The notes: generated by a model not told the origin, from the letters alone. DNA of 64,000 bases from Thermotalea metallivorans (GCF_001562415.1 NZ_LOEE01000028.1:210137-274136); one strand, 5' to 3'; positions 34,338 through 44,370 are shown, counted from the first letter of the stretch. Made by a program: numbers and translations.

Positions 34338-36563
34338 ATGGCTGTGGAAGTACAAGGGATACTCTCGGAGATTATATTTCGAAATGAAGCCAATGGCTAT
34401 ATTGTAGCAATCCTTGAGACGGAGCAGGAACCGGTTACCATCGTGGGCTATATGCCCGTGGTCAATCAGGGGGAAAGTCTTTCTGTCACAGGAAAGTGGA
34501 CACGGCATCCCATCTATGGAGAACAATTGGAAATCCTATCCTACCGCCAGGTGACTCCCAATACCCCGGAAGGCATCGAAAGCTATCTGGCCTCGGGGGT
34601 CATCAAAGGGATAGGACCCAAAACAGCCAAAAAGATTGTGGATACATTTGGCGGGGATGCCCTGGACATTATCCAATATCGTCCCCATTTATTGATGGAA
34701 GTGGAAGGAATCGGACAAGCCAAGGCCCAGATGATTGCGGAAGCTTTCCAGGAACAAAGGCAGTTGCGGGAGGTCATGCTGTTTTTACAGCAATTCGGCG
34801 TTACTCCCAACTATGCTGTAAAGATCTATAAAAAATATGGAGACCAGGCGGTGGAGCTGATACGGGAAAATCCCTATCGATTGGCCGATGATATCCTAGG
34901 CATAGGATTTAAAATGGCAGATACCATTGCCAAAAGGATGGGCATGAACCCCCAATCTCCCTACCGTATCATGTGCGGCATCAAATATATGTTAGGACAG
35001 TATCATCTGGAGGGACATACCTATACCCCCAGGGAAGAATTGATCGAAGCCACGGCGAAAATGCTGGAAGTAAAGAGGGAGCTTGTGGAGGAGGGCGTGA
35101 TGAATCTTGCATTGAATTACGAGATTCAACTGGAGAATCTGGAAGGGGAAATTGTTGTATTCGGAATGCCTTTCTTTTATGCAGAACTCTATGTATGCAA
35201 GAAGCTGGTGGAGCTGGCAAAGGAACCGATGAAACTTCTTTCGGAGGATTTGGAGGGGGAGATCGAGGAATTGGAAAAAAATGAGGGAATACAACTGGCG
35301 GAAAATCAAAAGCAGGCCATTCGGGCAGCCAACGAAAACGGTGTTTTTGTCATTACAGGGGGACCCGGTACAGGAAAAACCACGACCATCAACAGCATTA
35401 TCAAGCTCTTTGAAAAGCATAACCTTACCATCGCCTTGGCGGCGCCCACGGGGAGGGCAGCCAAGAGAATGAGCGAGGCAACGGGCAGGGAAGCCAAGAC
35501 GATTCACCGGCTGCTGGAGTATTCCTTTGGGGAAGAAGAAACTGCCATGGGATTTGGGAAGGATGAGGAAGAACCCCTGGCTGTGGATGCGGTCATTATT
35601 GATGAGATGTCCATGGTGGATATCCTGCTGATGAAGGCTTTGTTGAAGGCTATTATTCCAGGGACCCGGGTGGTCTTGGTGGGAGATGTGGATCAGCTCC
35701 CTTCCGTAGGTCCCGGCAATGTATTGAAGGATATCATAGACAGCCAGATCATTCCTGTGGTGAAACTGGAGGAGATTTTTCGACAAGCCCGGGAGAGCAT
35801 GATTATTGTCAATGCCCACCGCATCAACAAGGGCCAATATCCCTATATCAACCGGAAAGAAAAAGATTTTTATTTTATTAGCCAGAAAACCCAGGAGCAA
35901 ATTGGGGAAACCATCCAATCCCTATGCAAGGAGAGGCTGCCCAATTACAATAATTTTGATCCCATCAAGGATATACAAGTCCTTACCCCTATGAAAAAGG
36001 GGCATGTAGGGGCATATCAGCTGAATAACGTGCTGCAGGCCATTCTCAATCCCCCTGACAAATCTAAGGAAGAGAAAGCCATGAAGGAAAAGGTCTTTCG
36101 GGTGGGAGACAAGGTGATGCAGATCCGAAACAATTATAACTTAAAATGGAAAAAAGTTGGAGAAGCAGAGGAAGGGGAAGGCATTTTCAACGGAGATTTT
36201 GGTTATATCCAGCAGATTGACCATGAAGAGCGGGAGATGCTGGTATTGTTTGATGATGAAAAACTGGTGAAATACGATTTTTCCCAATTGGATGAGCTGG
36301 AATTGGCTTACTGCATTACTATCCATAAAAGCCAGGGCAGTGAATTTCCCGTGGTGGTGATGCCTGTCTGCTGGGGTCCCCCTATGCTGCTTACCCGAAA
36401 TCTTCTTTATACGGCAGTAACCAGGGCGAAGGAACTGGTGGTGCTGGTGGGGATGGAGAACAGTTTGAAGGAGATGGTGGATAACCATCGGATTCTTCGA
36501 AGAAATTCCGGATTGGGGATCAGGCTGAGGAAGTTTTTGACGGAAAATTTGATAGAATTTTAG
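34338..36563 (+). CDS. recD2: RecD2-type ATP-dependent DNA helicase (SF1B)
   Basis: Protein of 741 aa. The N-terminal region before the helicase (about 1-330) has the helix-hairpin-helix segments GVIKGIGPKTAKKIV and VEGIGQAKAQMI, as in RecD2 of RecBC-lacking bacteria. Walker A GGPGTGKTTT is near 338; DEMSMVD is the Walker B, followed by GDVDQLPSVGPG and the C-terminal TIHKSQGSEFPVVV and YTAVTRAKE motifs. Unwinds DNA 5'-3' in recombination and repair. AGGAGGAAG precedes the ATG. Confidence 0.94.
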   Translation: MAVEVQGILSEIIFRNEANGYIVAILETEQEPVTIVGYMPVVNQGESLSVTGKWTRHPIYGEQLEILSYRQVTPNTPEGIESYLASGVIKGIGPKTAKKIVDTFGGDALDIIQYRPHLLMEVEGIGQAKAQMIAEAFQEQRQLREVMLFLQQFGVTPNYAVKIYKKYGDQAVELIRENPYRLADDILGIGFKMADTIAKRMGMNPQSPYRIMCGIKYMLGQYHLEGHTYTPREELIEATAKMLEVKRELVEEGVMNLALNYEIQLENLEGEIVVFGMPFFYAELYVCKKLVELAKEPMKLLSEDLEGEIEELEKNEGIQLAENQKQAIRAANENGVFVITGGPGTGKTTTINSIIKLFEKHNLTIALAAPTGRAAKRMSEATGREAKTIHRLLEYSFGEEETAMGFGKDEEEPLAVDAVIIDEMSMVDILLMKALLKAIIPGTRVVLVGDVDQLPSVGPGNVLKDIIDSQIIPVVKLEEIFRQARESMIIVNAHRINKGQYPYINRKEKDFYFISQKTQEQIGETIQSLCKERLPNYNNFDPIKDIQVLTPMKKGHVGAYQLNNVLQAILNPPDKSKEEKAMKEKVFRVGDKVMQIRNNYNLKWKKVGEAEEGEGIFNGDFGYIQQIDHEEREMLVLFDDEKLVKYDFSQLDELELAYCITIHKSQGSEFPVVVMPVCWGPPMLLTRNLLYTAVTRAKELVVLVGMENSLKEMVDNHRILRRNSGLGIRLRKFLTENLIEF

Positions 36564-36640
36564 AGATTTTCTCCATCTGATATAAATTGTTGAAAAATTA
36601 TGATAAAATATTGTCAGGCCGAGGGATAGGGGGGAGAAAT

Positions 36641-38137
36641 ATGATCAGGGATCTGACGCATAGAAAATATTATATCATCTTTAAAATTACGACTTTTGTA
36701 ATGATTGCCCTGCTGAATATCGCTACGATAAAAATCTGGAACTATAAAATGGTAGGGATTTTGACAACCTTATTCTTGGCATTGAATTATATTTTTGGAC
36801 TGCAAAAGGTACCTATCCAGTCGGAGCAGCATCGTTTCAAGATTAAGATTATCGGGAATTTTTTGCTGGTGAATATATTGCTTTTCTATATCGGAGGGTA
36901 TCAAAATGCATCCTATGCCATTTTCCACTTTTTTATCATACTGACGGCTGCCATGATGTACTCGTCCCTAGGGGGACTGGTTATTTTAGGAATTTGTTTT
37001 ACCATCGCTTTGAAGATGGTCTTTACGGATACCAATATCCTGAATAGTTTCATCATCCATAGCTATGTCTACGGGGGTGCCTTCGTGATCGGTTATTTCT
37101 GCCGCATGGAAGGCATCCGCAAAAAGAAGCTGGACCATAAGATTCGAGAATTGGAGGGTTTGTATAAAATCAGCAAAATGATTGACCGGTTTCCCGGCAC
37201 GGAGGAGATTTTGAACAATATTACGAAGATTGTCGCAGAAACGGTGAATGCTGAAGCATGCCTCATCATGTTGTATGATGAAGAAAAGGATTTGCTGGCG
37301 GCAAAAGCCGGCTACGGGGTACCCAAAGAGGCTTTTCAGCAAATGATTTTTCGACAAGGAGAAGGAATTGAAAGACAAGTGATTGAAAACAAGGGGAGGG
37401 TAACTTGCAAAGAGGAGGAATGTTTCCACATCTACCGGAATATATCCCAAGACCTTTGGGAGATCAAGACGGCTACGGCCATCCCTTTGTTCCTGAGGAA
37501 TAAGATTATCGGCACCTTGAGTGTGTATGATAAAAAAGGAGGAAATTATGCCCTGGAAGATATTGAGTTATTGGATATGATGGGATCTCGGATCGGAATG
37601 ATTCTTGAAAATGACAGTCTGTATAAGCAGCTGCGGAACAGGGCCATCCAGGACGGCTTGACAGGGTTATATAATCATAAGCAGTTTTATGAAAGACTCA
37701 AGGTGGAAATACAGGCGGCAAAAGAGAAGGGATATAAGCTATACCTGCTCATGATTGATATAGACCGATTTAAAGCATTCAATGACCGATACGGCCATTT
37801 GGTAGGCGACAAAGTGCTGGTTCAGATTGCCAAGATCATCAAAAATAGCATACGGGATACAGACTATGCTGCAAGATACGGAGGAGAAGAATTTGCTGTG
37901 ATCCTGCCCAATACGGATTATGAAACGGCGGCCATGGTGGCAGACCGGATCAGAGATAATGTGAAAAAGGCGGCGCCCGCCATCGAGCAGTTGCAGAAAG
38001 AGCAGGTGGAAATTACCGTAAGCATCGGCATCGCCTGTTATCCCAATTGCACCAATGATATTACCAACTTGGTAGATATTGCGGATATTCGCATGTACAA
38101 GGGAAAAGAAATGGGGGGCGACCGGGTGATTGCGTGA
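36641..38137 (+). CDS. Membrane diguanylate cyclase with GAF domain
   Basis: Protein of 498 aa. Five to six membrane helices lie within the first 170 residues, followed by a GAF domain (about 185-325) and a GGDEF domain (about 340-495). The active site is RYGGEEF near 412, an allowed GGEEF form; an inhibitory RxxD is not obvious. Likely makes c-di-GMP in response to a ligand bound by GAF. The ATG at 36641 follows GGGGGGAG; 18 upstream codons are excluded. Confidence 0.9.
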   Translation: MIRDLTHRKYYIIFKITTFVMIALLNIATIKIWNYKMVGILTTLFLALNYIFGLQKVPIQSEQHRFKIKIIGNFLLVNILLFYIGGYQNASYAIFHFFIILTAAMMYSSLGGLVILGICFTIALKMVFTDTNILNSFIIHSYVYGGAFVIGYFCRMEGIRKKKLDHKIRELEGLYKISKMIDRFPGTEEILNNITKIVAETVNAEACLIMLYDEEKDLLAAKAGYGVPKEAFQQMIFRQGEGIERQVIENKGRVTCKEEECFHIYRNISQDLWEIKTATAIPLFLRNKIIGTLSVYDKKGGNYALEDIELLDMMGSRIGMILENDSLYKQLRNRAIQDGLTGLYNHKQFYERLKVEIQAAKEKGYKLYLLMIDIDRFKAFNDRYGHLVGDKVLVQIAKIIKNSIRDTDYAARYGGEEFAVILPNTDYETAAMVADRIRDNVKKAAPAIEQLQKEQVEITVSIGIACYPNCTNDITNLVDIADIRMYKGKEMGGDRVIA

Positions 38138-38198
38138 AGCCGTTAGCGGTCAGCTGAAAATCGTAGGAGTTCGTCAAAATTGGTTGGAGGAGAAGGCC

Positions 38199-38945
38199 AT
38201 GGGGTATAAAAAGTATATAGGCAAAGCTGTGGATATAGGGTTGGATCTTATCTATCCCCGCAATATTCACTGCATCCTCTGCGGTGATGGTATCGAAAAA
38301 ACAGAAAAATATTCTATGTGTACCCCCTGCAGGGATCGGGTAAAATTTATTACATTCCATTTTTGTGAAAAGTGTGGCAAACCTTTGGAACCTTTGTACT
38401 TGCCTCAAAAATGTCCCGATTGCATGATAGTGTCCCATCATTTTACCCGGGGATTTTCCTGTGTGGAATATGATGATACAGTCAAAAAGCTGATCTATCC
38501 ATTGAAATATCATCAAAAAAGGTATTTGGCCCATCCCATTGGGCAAATGATGACGGATCGCCTGAGGAAAACGGATTTAGGCGAAATCCATATGATTGTA
38601 CCTGTTCCCCTCCATAGGAAAAAAGAAAGGGAAAGGGGATTCAATCAATCGGAAATCATTGGAAAATATGTGGCGGATGCTTTGGGAATACCCATGGAGA
38701 AGAAAAATATCCTTCGCATAAAAGAAACGGAAACACAAAATCAGTTGAATCGGGAGGAACGGAGGGAAAACCTAAGGGATGCTTTTCAGGTTGTAGATTA
38801 TAAGAAATTTGCCGGTAAAAAAATTTTAATTATTGACGATATATATACGACGGGCAGTACCATGGATGCCTGCTGCAAGGAAATCAGAAAGGCAGAACCT
38901 GAAGAAATCTATTTTATTACCTTTGCTACGGGCAAAAATCTATAA
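38199..38945 (+). CDS. comFC: ComF family phosphoribosyltransferase-like protein
   Basis: Protein of 248 aa. Four CxxC pairs near the N-terminus (CILCG, CTPC, CEKCG, CPDC) form zinc fingers. The PRTase domain has VPVPLHRKKERERGFNQSE and the PRPP loop ILIIDDIYTTGSTM. In Bacilli and others ComFC is needed for DNA uptake. The ATG at 38199 has GGAGGAGAAGG upstream; the frame opens 23 codons earlier. Its place just before yvyF-flgM follows the comF-yvyF-flgM order of B. subtilis. Confidence 0.92.
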   Translation: MGYKKYIGKAVDIGLDLIYPRNIHCILCGDGIEKTEKYSMCTPCRDRVKFITFHFCEKCGKPLEPLYLPQKCPDCMIVSHHFTRGFSCVEYDDTVKKLIYPLKYHQKRYLAHPIGQMMTDRLRKTDLGEIHMIVPVPLHRKKERERGFNQSEIIGKYVADALGIPMEKKNILRIKETETQNQLNREERRENLRDAFQVVDYKKFAGKKILIIDDIYTTGSTMDACCKEIRKAEPEEIYFITFATGKNL

Positions 38946-39012
38946 AAGAAAAAAAGATTCTTACAGGTTGAACCTGTGAAAATCAAAATATAGAAAGTTG
39001 GAGGGAGTATCG

Positions 39013-39423
39013 ATGGCAGATATCAGAAACTGCAAACAATGCGGAAAGCTATTTCAATATACTGGGGTCAGTAAAATATGTCCTAAGTGTGCCAGGGAAG
39101 ATGAAGAACTTTTTAAGATCGTCAAAGAATATCTTTACGATCATTCGGGGGCCACTATCACAGAGGTAAGTGAAGAAACAGGGGTGGAGGAGGATCGGAT
39201 CCTTCGCTATCTACGCCAGGGAAAGCTGGAGATTTTAGGAGAGGGAGGGTCTTTGGTGCTGGATTGTGAGCGGTGCGGCAAAGCCATTCGAACGGGAAGA
39301 TTCTGTGATGCTTGCGCCCATGAAATAGAAGTAGAACTCAAGCGTGGGTTTACAAGGGTGGACAAGCCTAAGCAGCTTGAAAAAGACAGGATGTTTACGG
39401 CAGAAATGAAAAAGAGAAGATAA
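39013..39423 (+). CDS. yvyF: YvyF-like flagellar operon protein
   Basis: Protein of 136 aa with an N-terminal zinc ribbon (CKQCGKLFQ, CPKCA), a winged-helix-like middle (TITEVSEETGVEEDRILRYL) and a second ribbon (CERCGKAI, CDACA). This TIGR03826-type protein precedes flgM in Firmicutes. The ATG at 39013 follows GGAGGGAG; another in-frame ATG lies 15 nt upstream. Confidence 0.88.
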   Translation: MADIRNCKQCGKLFQYTGVSKICPKCAREDEELFKIVKEYLYDHSGATITEVSEETGVEEDRILRYLRQGKLEILGEGGSLVLDCERCGKAIRTGRFCDACAHEIEVELKRGFTRVDKPKQLEKDRMFTAEMKKRR

Positions 39424-39438
39424 TTTCATAAAAAATCA

Positions 39439-39466
39439 TAAAGAAACATCTTGCTTTTGCCGATAC
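39439..39466 (+). promoter_or_regulatory. Sigma-D (flagellar) promoter of flgM
   Basis: TAAA, 16-nt spacer, GCCGATAC. Places flgM-flgN-flgK-flgL in the late flagellar class. Confidence 0.8.
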
Positions 39467-39507
39467 TAAAAACAGAAGAATCGGAGGAAAGCGGGGTGTA
39501 TTTTTTT

Positions 39508-39783
39508 ATGAAGATTACAAACAATCCCAATGTGCAAAAGATATTGGGTGCATATCAAAAGAAATCAGAGGGTGTGGGCAAGGCATCCAAATTCAAACAG
39601 GAGAAGGATAAGGTGGAGATCTCGGAGCAAGCAAGGGCTCTTCAAGTGGCACTGAATGCCTATAAAAAATTGCCCGATATCCGAAAGGACAAGGTGAATG
39701 AAATCAGTAAACAGATAAAATCAGGCAACTATCATCCTTCCGCAGAGGAAATTGCAGAGTGCATATTGGATCGAAAGATTTAG
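39508..39783 (+). CDS. flgM: Anti-sigma-D factor FlgM
   Basis: Protein of 91 aa, MKITNNPNVQKILGAYQK at the start and VEISEQARALQVALNAYKKLPDIR then a FlgM-typical helix. Binds and holds sigma-D until the hook is complete. The ATG at 39508 has GGGGTG 11 nt upstream; the frame is open 19 codons earlier, across the promoter, so it is not used. Confidence 0.9.
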   Translation: MKITNNPNVQKILGAYQKKSEGVGKASKFKQEKDKVEISEQARALQVALNAYKKLPDIRKDKVNEISKQIKSGNYHPSAEEIAECILDRKI

Positions 39784-39837
39784 TGGATTGCAGTTGGAGG
39801 TATTTTGCCTTCAACTTCGTCTATGAGGGGGAGAAAT

Positions 39838-40335
39838 ATGTCAAAGTCGATAGAACAGCTTTTAACCGTTCTCCAGCAAGAGTGTGATTTATATAAGGAT
39901 TATCTGGATTTGGCAAAGGAAAAGAAAGAGGCTGTGATCAAGGGAGATATCAAAGGATTGGACCATCTTACCAAGCTGGAACAGAGCATGATCGTCAGGA
40001 TGGGGAAAGCCGATCGAGTAAGGAGAGCTATTATCGGCAATATTTTGCTGGAGAAGCATGTGGAACAGGTGGAAAATATCACGGAATTGGCCAATCTGAT
40101 GGAAGAGCCGGACAAAGCCAGAGTCTTGGCCTGTAAGGACCGATTGGCGAATCTTTTAGATGAAATCCGACGGATCAATCAATTCAACAGTGAATTGATC
40201 CACAAGGCCTTGGAGTATGTGGAGTTTAACATAAATCTGCTGACCAGCAACGGTCCCAAGGGCAGTGCCTATGGCAACAAAGCCAATGAAAAAGATTTGA
40301 ACAGAAGGCCAAACGTTTTTGACGCTAAAATATAA
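39838..40335 (+). CDS. flgN: Flagellar chaperone FlgN
   Basis: Helical protein of 165 aa, IEQLLTVLQQECDLYKDYLDL at the start, typical of FlgN. Chaperone for the hook-filament junction proteins FlgK and FlgL, which follow. GGGGGAG precedes the ATG at 39838. Confidence 0.88.
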   Translation: MSKSIEQLLTVLQQECDLYKDYLDLAKEKKEAVIKGDIKGLDHLTKLEQSMIVRMGKADRVRRAIIGNILLEKHVEQVENITELANLMEEPDKARVLACKDRLANLLDEIRRINQFNSELIHKALEYVEFNINLLTSNGPKGSAYGNKANEKDLNRRPNVFDAKI

Positions 40336-40346
40336 GGAGGATGCAG

Positions 40347-41933
40347 ATGCGATCGACTTTTTTTGGTTTTAATATCGCCCGTTCCGGACTCTTTGCCAGT
40401 CAAAGAGCCTTAGATATCACCGGCCATAATATTGCCAATGCCAATACACCGGGATATTCGAGACAGCGTTTGAATGTAACCCAGTCTCTGCCTTTGACCC
40501 TGCCCAACGGCCAGGGAATGATAGGGTCGGGGGTAGATACCCATAGTATTCAGCAGTTGAGGGACCAGTTTTTGGATTTTAAATATCGCCAGGAGAATAC
40601 CAGTTATGGAGAGTGGTTGACCAGGGGGGAGTCCCTGCAGCAGATTGAGGCCATCTTGAATGAACCTTCCGACAGCGGTATACGAAAGGTTATGGATGAG
40701 TTTTATGCTGCACTGCAAGAATTGAGCAAGGGCAGTAATGCAGACAATCTGACGGTCAGAGCCCAGGTAAGGCAGAGGGCCATTGCGTTGACCAAAACCT
40801 TAAACCATATGTATAATCAGCTTGCAGATATGCAAAAAAATATGAATTTTGCGGTAAGAACTACCGTTGATCAGATCAATGGGTATGCAGAACAGATTGC
40901 CAATCTGAACAGACAGATCTTTCAATTTGAATTGGATGGAAGCCGTGCCAATGACTTAAGGGATCAGAGAAACCTATTGGTGGACAAGCTGTCGGAATTG
41001 GTAGATATTGAAGTGCAGGAGACCACCGATGGAAAATTCAAGGTATCCATCAATGGCATCGGCTTGGTATCCCACTTTCACTATGAGAAGTTGGCGGTTG
41101 AAAAGCGTGCCGTGGAGAAAAACTATGTGGATCAAAAGGATTTATTGGAAGTAAAATGGGAAAACGGATCAACCTTCCATTGCAAATCGGGGAAATTGCG
41201 AGGAATTCTGGATATCAGAGATAATATATCGGGCAATACGAAAGGTATTCCTTACTATATGGACCGACTGAACCGGTTTACTACGGTGTTTGCTGCCAGA
41301 TTTAATATGCAGCATCGCCAAGGCTATGGTCTTTCCGGTGCAGGGAATGGCATAGATTTCTTTAATATGCCTGCCGTTATCACTACCCCGCCGTCCCAGC
41401 CGTTGATTGGTGCTACACCGGAAGAAATTATTTCAAATTATGAGAAAAATTATCCCAATAAGACGATCTTTCAAGACAGCAGCGGTATCTGGTATGAAGT
41501 GGATACGGTAGTTGCCAATCGGATAGATGTATCTTCCGATGTGATGAATAGCCTGAATAATATTGCAGCTGCTTTAAATGATGATGGATTTGGGAGTGCA
41601 CTCCCAGGGGACGGAAGCAATGCCTTAGAGCTTATAAAAATGAGGTATGATGTAAACATGTTTACATGGGGAAGTCCAGATGATTTCTTTAAATCTTTAG
41701 TATCCAATCTTGGAGTAGACAGCCAGGAGGCTACCCGCATGACCGATAACCAGCAGGTACTGATCAATCAGATTGATAATAATCGGCAGGCGATTTCCGG
41801 GGTGTCCTTGGATGAAGAAATGGCCAATATGGTAAAATTCCAACATGCCTACAATGCTTCGGCCAGGATGATTACGACGATCGATGAGATGCTGGATAAG
41901 ATTATTAATGGCATGGGGATTGTAGGACGCTAA
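40347..41933 (+). CDS. flgK: Flagellar hook-associated protein FlgK (HAP1)
   Basis: Protein of 528 aa. The N-terminus STFFGFNIARSGLFASQRALD followed by ITGHNIANANTPGYSRQ is the flagellar rod/hook signature, and the C-terminus has GVSLDEEMANMVKFQHAYNASARM. It links hook and filament. The ATG at 40347 is preferred because AAGGAGG abuts the in-frame ATG 6 nt earlier. Confidence 0.96.
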   Translation: MRSTFFGFNIARSGLFASQRALDITGHNIANANTPGYSRQRLNVTQSLPLTLPNGQGMIGSGVDTHSIQQLRDQFLDFKYRQENTSYGEWLTRGESLQQIEAILNEPSDSGIRKVMDEFYAALQELSKGSNADNLTVRAQVRQRAIALTKTLNHMYNQLADMQKNMNFAVRTTVDQINGYAEQIANLNRQIFQFELDGSRANDLRDQRNLLVDKLSELVDIEVQETTDGKFKVSINGIGLVSHFHYEKLAVEKRAVEKNYVDQKDLLEVKWENGSTFHCKSGKLRGILDIRDNISGNTKGIPYYMDRLNRFTTVFAARFNMQHRQGYGLSGAGNGIDFFNMPAVITTPPSQPLIGATPEEIISNYEKNYPNKTIFQDSSGIWYEVDTVVANRIDVSSDVMNSLNNIAAALNDDGFGSALPGDGSNALELIKMRYDVNMFTWGSPDDFFKSLVSNLGVDSQEATRMTDNQQVLINQIDNNRQAISGVSLDEEMANMVKFQHAYNASARMITTIDEMLDKIINGMGIVGR

Positions 41934-41968
41934 TCTAAGAGACTGTTCCGCCCAAGGAGGTAAAAATT

Positions 41969-42937
41969 ATGCGAGTTACCAATAGCATGATGAGCAACAG
42001 ATTGTTGATGAACTTAAATAAAAATTTGCTTAGATTGGATAAGCATCAGCAAAAATTATCTACGGGAAAAAAATTCAATATGCCTTCCGATGATCCCATT
42101 GGTGTGTCCAAAAGCTTGGAATTAAACACGGCTCGGTCAGAACTGGAACAATATAAAAAGAATGCAGAAGATGCACTGTCCTGGTTAGAAATTACCGAGT
42201 CTGCTATATCGGATATCGGCGATATTTTGCAACGGGCAAGAGAACTGGCGGTCAGTGCTGATGGGACAGAAACCAAAAATGACAAAGAAAAAATCAAGGC
42301 GGAGATTGATCAGTTAAGAGAACAGCTTATAAAACTTGCGAATATTACTTATTCCGGGAAATATATTTTTTCAGGTTTTAAGACAAATCAAGCCCTGCTC
42401 CAAGATAACGGAACGTATAATATTGATTCTAGGGATGCAGAGATAATGAAATTTAATGTAGGAGTAGCAGACCAAGTGGTAGTTAATATTTTAGGACATA
42501 AGCTGTTTGGAGCAACGACAACGGAAAATGCACCGCCATACAATACAAATTTAGATGGAGTCCAAGTCAATATGAACGAAGGGGATGCCATCCCGGGTAG
42601 AAAAGCGGAATTGATAGCACTATTTGAAGACTTTAGTTATGCACTGGAGAATAATGAACAAACTAGAATTGAACAAACTATTGCAAGAATAGATAAGCAT
42701 ATGGAAAATGTTCTAAGCTTGAGAGGAGAAATCGGGGCAAAGACTAACAGAATGGAACTGACTATCAATCGAATTGATAATGATTATCTAAATTTTACGA
42801 AATTGCTTTCCAAGAACGAAGATGCAGATTTGGCAGAAGTGATTATGCAATTCAAAAATGATGAAAATGTCTATAGGGCTGCTCTGTCCACAGGAGCAAA
42901 AGCGATTCAGCCATCTCTGATTGATTTTATACGATAG
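41969..42937 (+). CDS. flgL: Flagellar hook-associated protein FlgL (HAP3)
   Basis: Protein of 322 aa with flagellin-like ends: MRVTNSMMSNRLLMNLNKNL with LSTGKKFNMPSDDP, and a C-terminal coiled segment ending FIR. Second junction protein between hook and filament. CCAAGGAGG lies 9 nt before the ATG. Confidence 0.95.
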   Translation: MRVTNSMMSNRLLMNLNKNLLRLDKHQQKLSTGKKFNMPSDDPIGVSKSLELNTARSELEQYKKNAEDALSWLEITESAISDIGDILQRARELAVSADGTETKNDKEKIKAEIDQLREQLIKLANITYSGKYIFSGFKTNQALLQDNGTYNIDSRDAEIMKFNVGVADQVVVNILGHKLFGATTTENAPPYNTNLDGVQVNMNEGDAIPGRKAELIALFEDFSYALENNEQTRIEQTIARIDKHMENVLSLRGEIGAKTNRMELTINRIDNDYLNFTKLLSKNEDADLAEVIMQFKNDENVYRAALSTGAKAIQPSLIDFIR

Positions 42938-42960
42938 TTTCATGAGTGGTGGTGATACAT

Positions 42961-43527
42961 ATGAACCTTAGAATTACAACGACACCTGCTCTTATCGGCA
43001 TCCATACTACAAAGGGAAGTTTAGAGATACAGCAGCCGAAGGCAGATATGGAGCTAATGATAGTTCATCCGAAAGTGGAAATTCATTCCCAACAGATCAG
43101 AGTTCAGATCGATCAGCGGCAGTGTTTTGCTGAAGCAGGTCTAAAAAATATTTTAGACATGGCTATAGATACCACGGCTTATGCAAAACAAAGAGTTGCC
43201 GAAGGGATAGATCGAATTGTACGACAGGGGAATGAATTAGCGTCCATTCATTTGAATACAAATCCAATTGCAGATCAAGCAGAGGAAAATTCAATGGTTT
43301 TTGGAAATCACGAGTTCAATTTTGATATCATACCGAAAAGCCGCCCCAAGATTGATTTTGTCGGAGGAAATGTGGATATACAAATTATTGAAGGAAAAGT
43401 AAATTCTGAGGTTCAGGTGAATAGACCCATGATCAATTATATAAGAGGGAATACGGAAATCTATTTAAGACAAAAAAACAGTATCCATATGGAATATATG
43501 GGGAATCATTTGGATGTAAAAGGTTAA
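42961..43527 (+). CDS. DUF6470 family protein (YviE-like)
   Basis: Protein of 188 aa, MNLRITTTPALIGIHTTKGS then a region rich in short beta strands and the segment ASIHLNTNPIADQA. Homologues (YviE in B. subtilis) sit between flgL and fliW, exactly as here. Function not established. The ATG at 42961 follows GTGGTGGTGA; an upstream GTG at 42946 is in frame. Confidence 0.82.
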   Translation: MNLRITTTPALIGIHTTKGSLEIQQPKADMELMIVHPKVEIHSQQIRVQIDQRQCFAEAGLKNILDMAIDTTAYAKQRVAEGIDRIVRQGNELASIHLNTNPIADQAEENSMVFGNHEFNFDIIPKSRPKIDFVGGNVDIQIIEGKVNSEVQVNRPMINYIRGNTEIYLRQKNSIHMEYMGNHLDVKG

Positions 43528-43535
43528 CAGAAAAG

Positions 43536-43570
43536 AAGGTCATGGCAGCCCAGTGCCACATGACCTTTTT
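43536..43570 (+). terminator. Terminator after DUF6470
   Basis: Stem AAGGTCATG/CATGACCTT with a partly self-pairing loop, then TTT. Confidence 0.65.
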
Positions 43571-43606
43571 CAAATATGCATGAATGATAAAAAGAGGTGA
43601 AGAACA

Positions 43607-44047
43607 TTGAAATTACAGACAAAACATTTTGGGGAAATTGAAATTGACGAGCACACGGTGATAGATTTTCCCGAAGGAATCCCCGGCTTTGAAAATTTCA
43701 AAAGATATGTCATTTTAAAAAATCCAGATCCGGATAATCCATTTCACTGGCTGCAGTGTGTTGATGATACGGATTTGGCCTTTGCCATTGTGAATCCATT
43801 TATTCTGAAAGAGGATTATGATTTTGCTATACCGGATAGCGTGATAGAAAAATTAAACATTGAGAGTATAGAAGATATTATAATATTAACTATTGTAGTG
43901 ATTCCGGAGGATATCCGCAAAATGACCGCAAATCTGAGGGCGCCTCTGATTATCAATATCCATAGCAGATTAGGGAAACAATTGATACTAGAAGATGCTA
44001 CATATCCCTCTAAATATTTCATCATGCATGAATCGATGGAAGGTTAG
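43607..44047 (+). CDS. fliW: Flagellar assembly factor FliW
   Basis: Protein of 146 aa, LQTKHFGEIEIDEHTVIDFP then EGIPGFENFKRYVIL, typical FliW. Binds free flagellin or CsrA, releasing hag mRNA from CsrA when flagellin is low. The start is TTG at 43607 with AGAGGTGAA upstream. It is followed at once by csrA. Confidence 0.93.
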   Translation: MKLQTKHFGEIEIDEHTVIDFPEGIPGFENFKRYVILKNPDPDNPFHWLQCVDDTDLAFAIVNPFILKEDYDFAIPDSVIEKLNIESIEDIIILTIVVIPEDIRKMTANLRAPLIINIHSRLGKQLILEDATYPSKYFIMHESMEG

Positions 44048-44058
44048 GAGGGATGAAT

Positions 44059-44286
44059 TTGTTAGTGTTATCAAGGAAAAAAGGAGAAAGCGTCATCATA
44101 GACGGAATGATTGAGGTTCAGATATTAGACATGGATGAGGGGAAAGTAAAATTAGGAATTACAGCTCCGAAAAAAATAGAAATATTCAGGAAAGAAGTAT
44201 ATGAGGAAATCATCAAAGAAAATATGGAGGCTGCCAATATTTATCCGGATATGACAGGTTTAAAAAATTTTTTTCAAAAAAAATAG
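44059..44286 (+). CDS. csrA: Carbon storage regulator CsrA
   Basis: RNA-binding repressor of 75 aa starting LVLSRKKGESVIIDG with the GxVxxGI-type strand KVKLGITAPKKIEIFRKE. I place the start at TTG 44059, 7 nt after AGGAGG, giving the canonical M-LVLSRKKGE; the ATG at 44053 touches the ribosome site directly. Expected target is the GGA hairpin and SD of the flagellin leader just downstream. Confidence 0.93.
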   Translation: MLVLSRKKGESVIIDGMIEVQILDMDEGKVKLGITAPKKIEIFRKEVYEEIIKENMEAANIYPDMTGLKNFFQKK

Positions 44287-44297
44287 CAAGATGCCTA

Positions 44298-44324
44298 TAA
44301 AGTATAATAAGCAGATGCCGATAC
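44298..44324 (+). promoter_or_regulatory. Sigma-D promoter of flagellin
   Basis: TAAA, 15-nt spacer, GCCGATAC, matching the flagellar sigma consensus. Gives a leader of about 95 nt. Confidence 0.9.
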
Positions 44325-44344
44325 AATATACGTAAAACATGATG

Positions 44345-44370
44345 ATACTTCATTCGGCCGAAGAAGTATG
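44345..44370 (+). promoter_or_regulatory. Upstream hairpin in flagellin leader
   Basis: Arms ATACTTC and GAAGTAT with an inner self-complementary TTCGGCCGAA; probably a stabilising 5' hairpin. Confidence 0.5.
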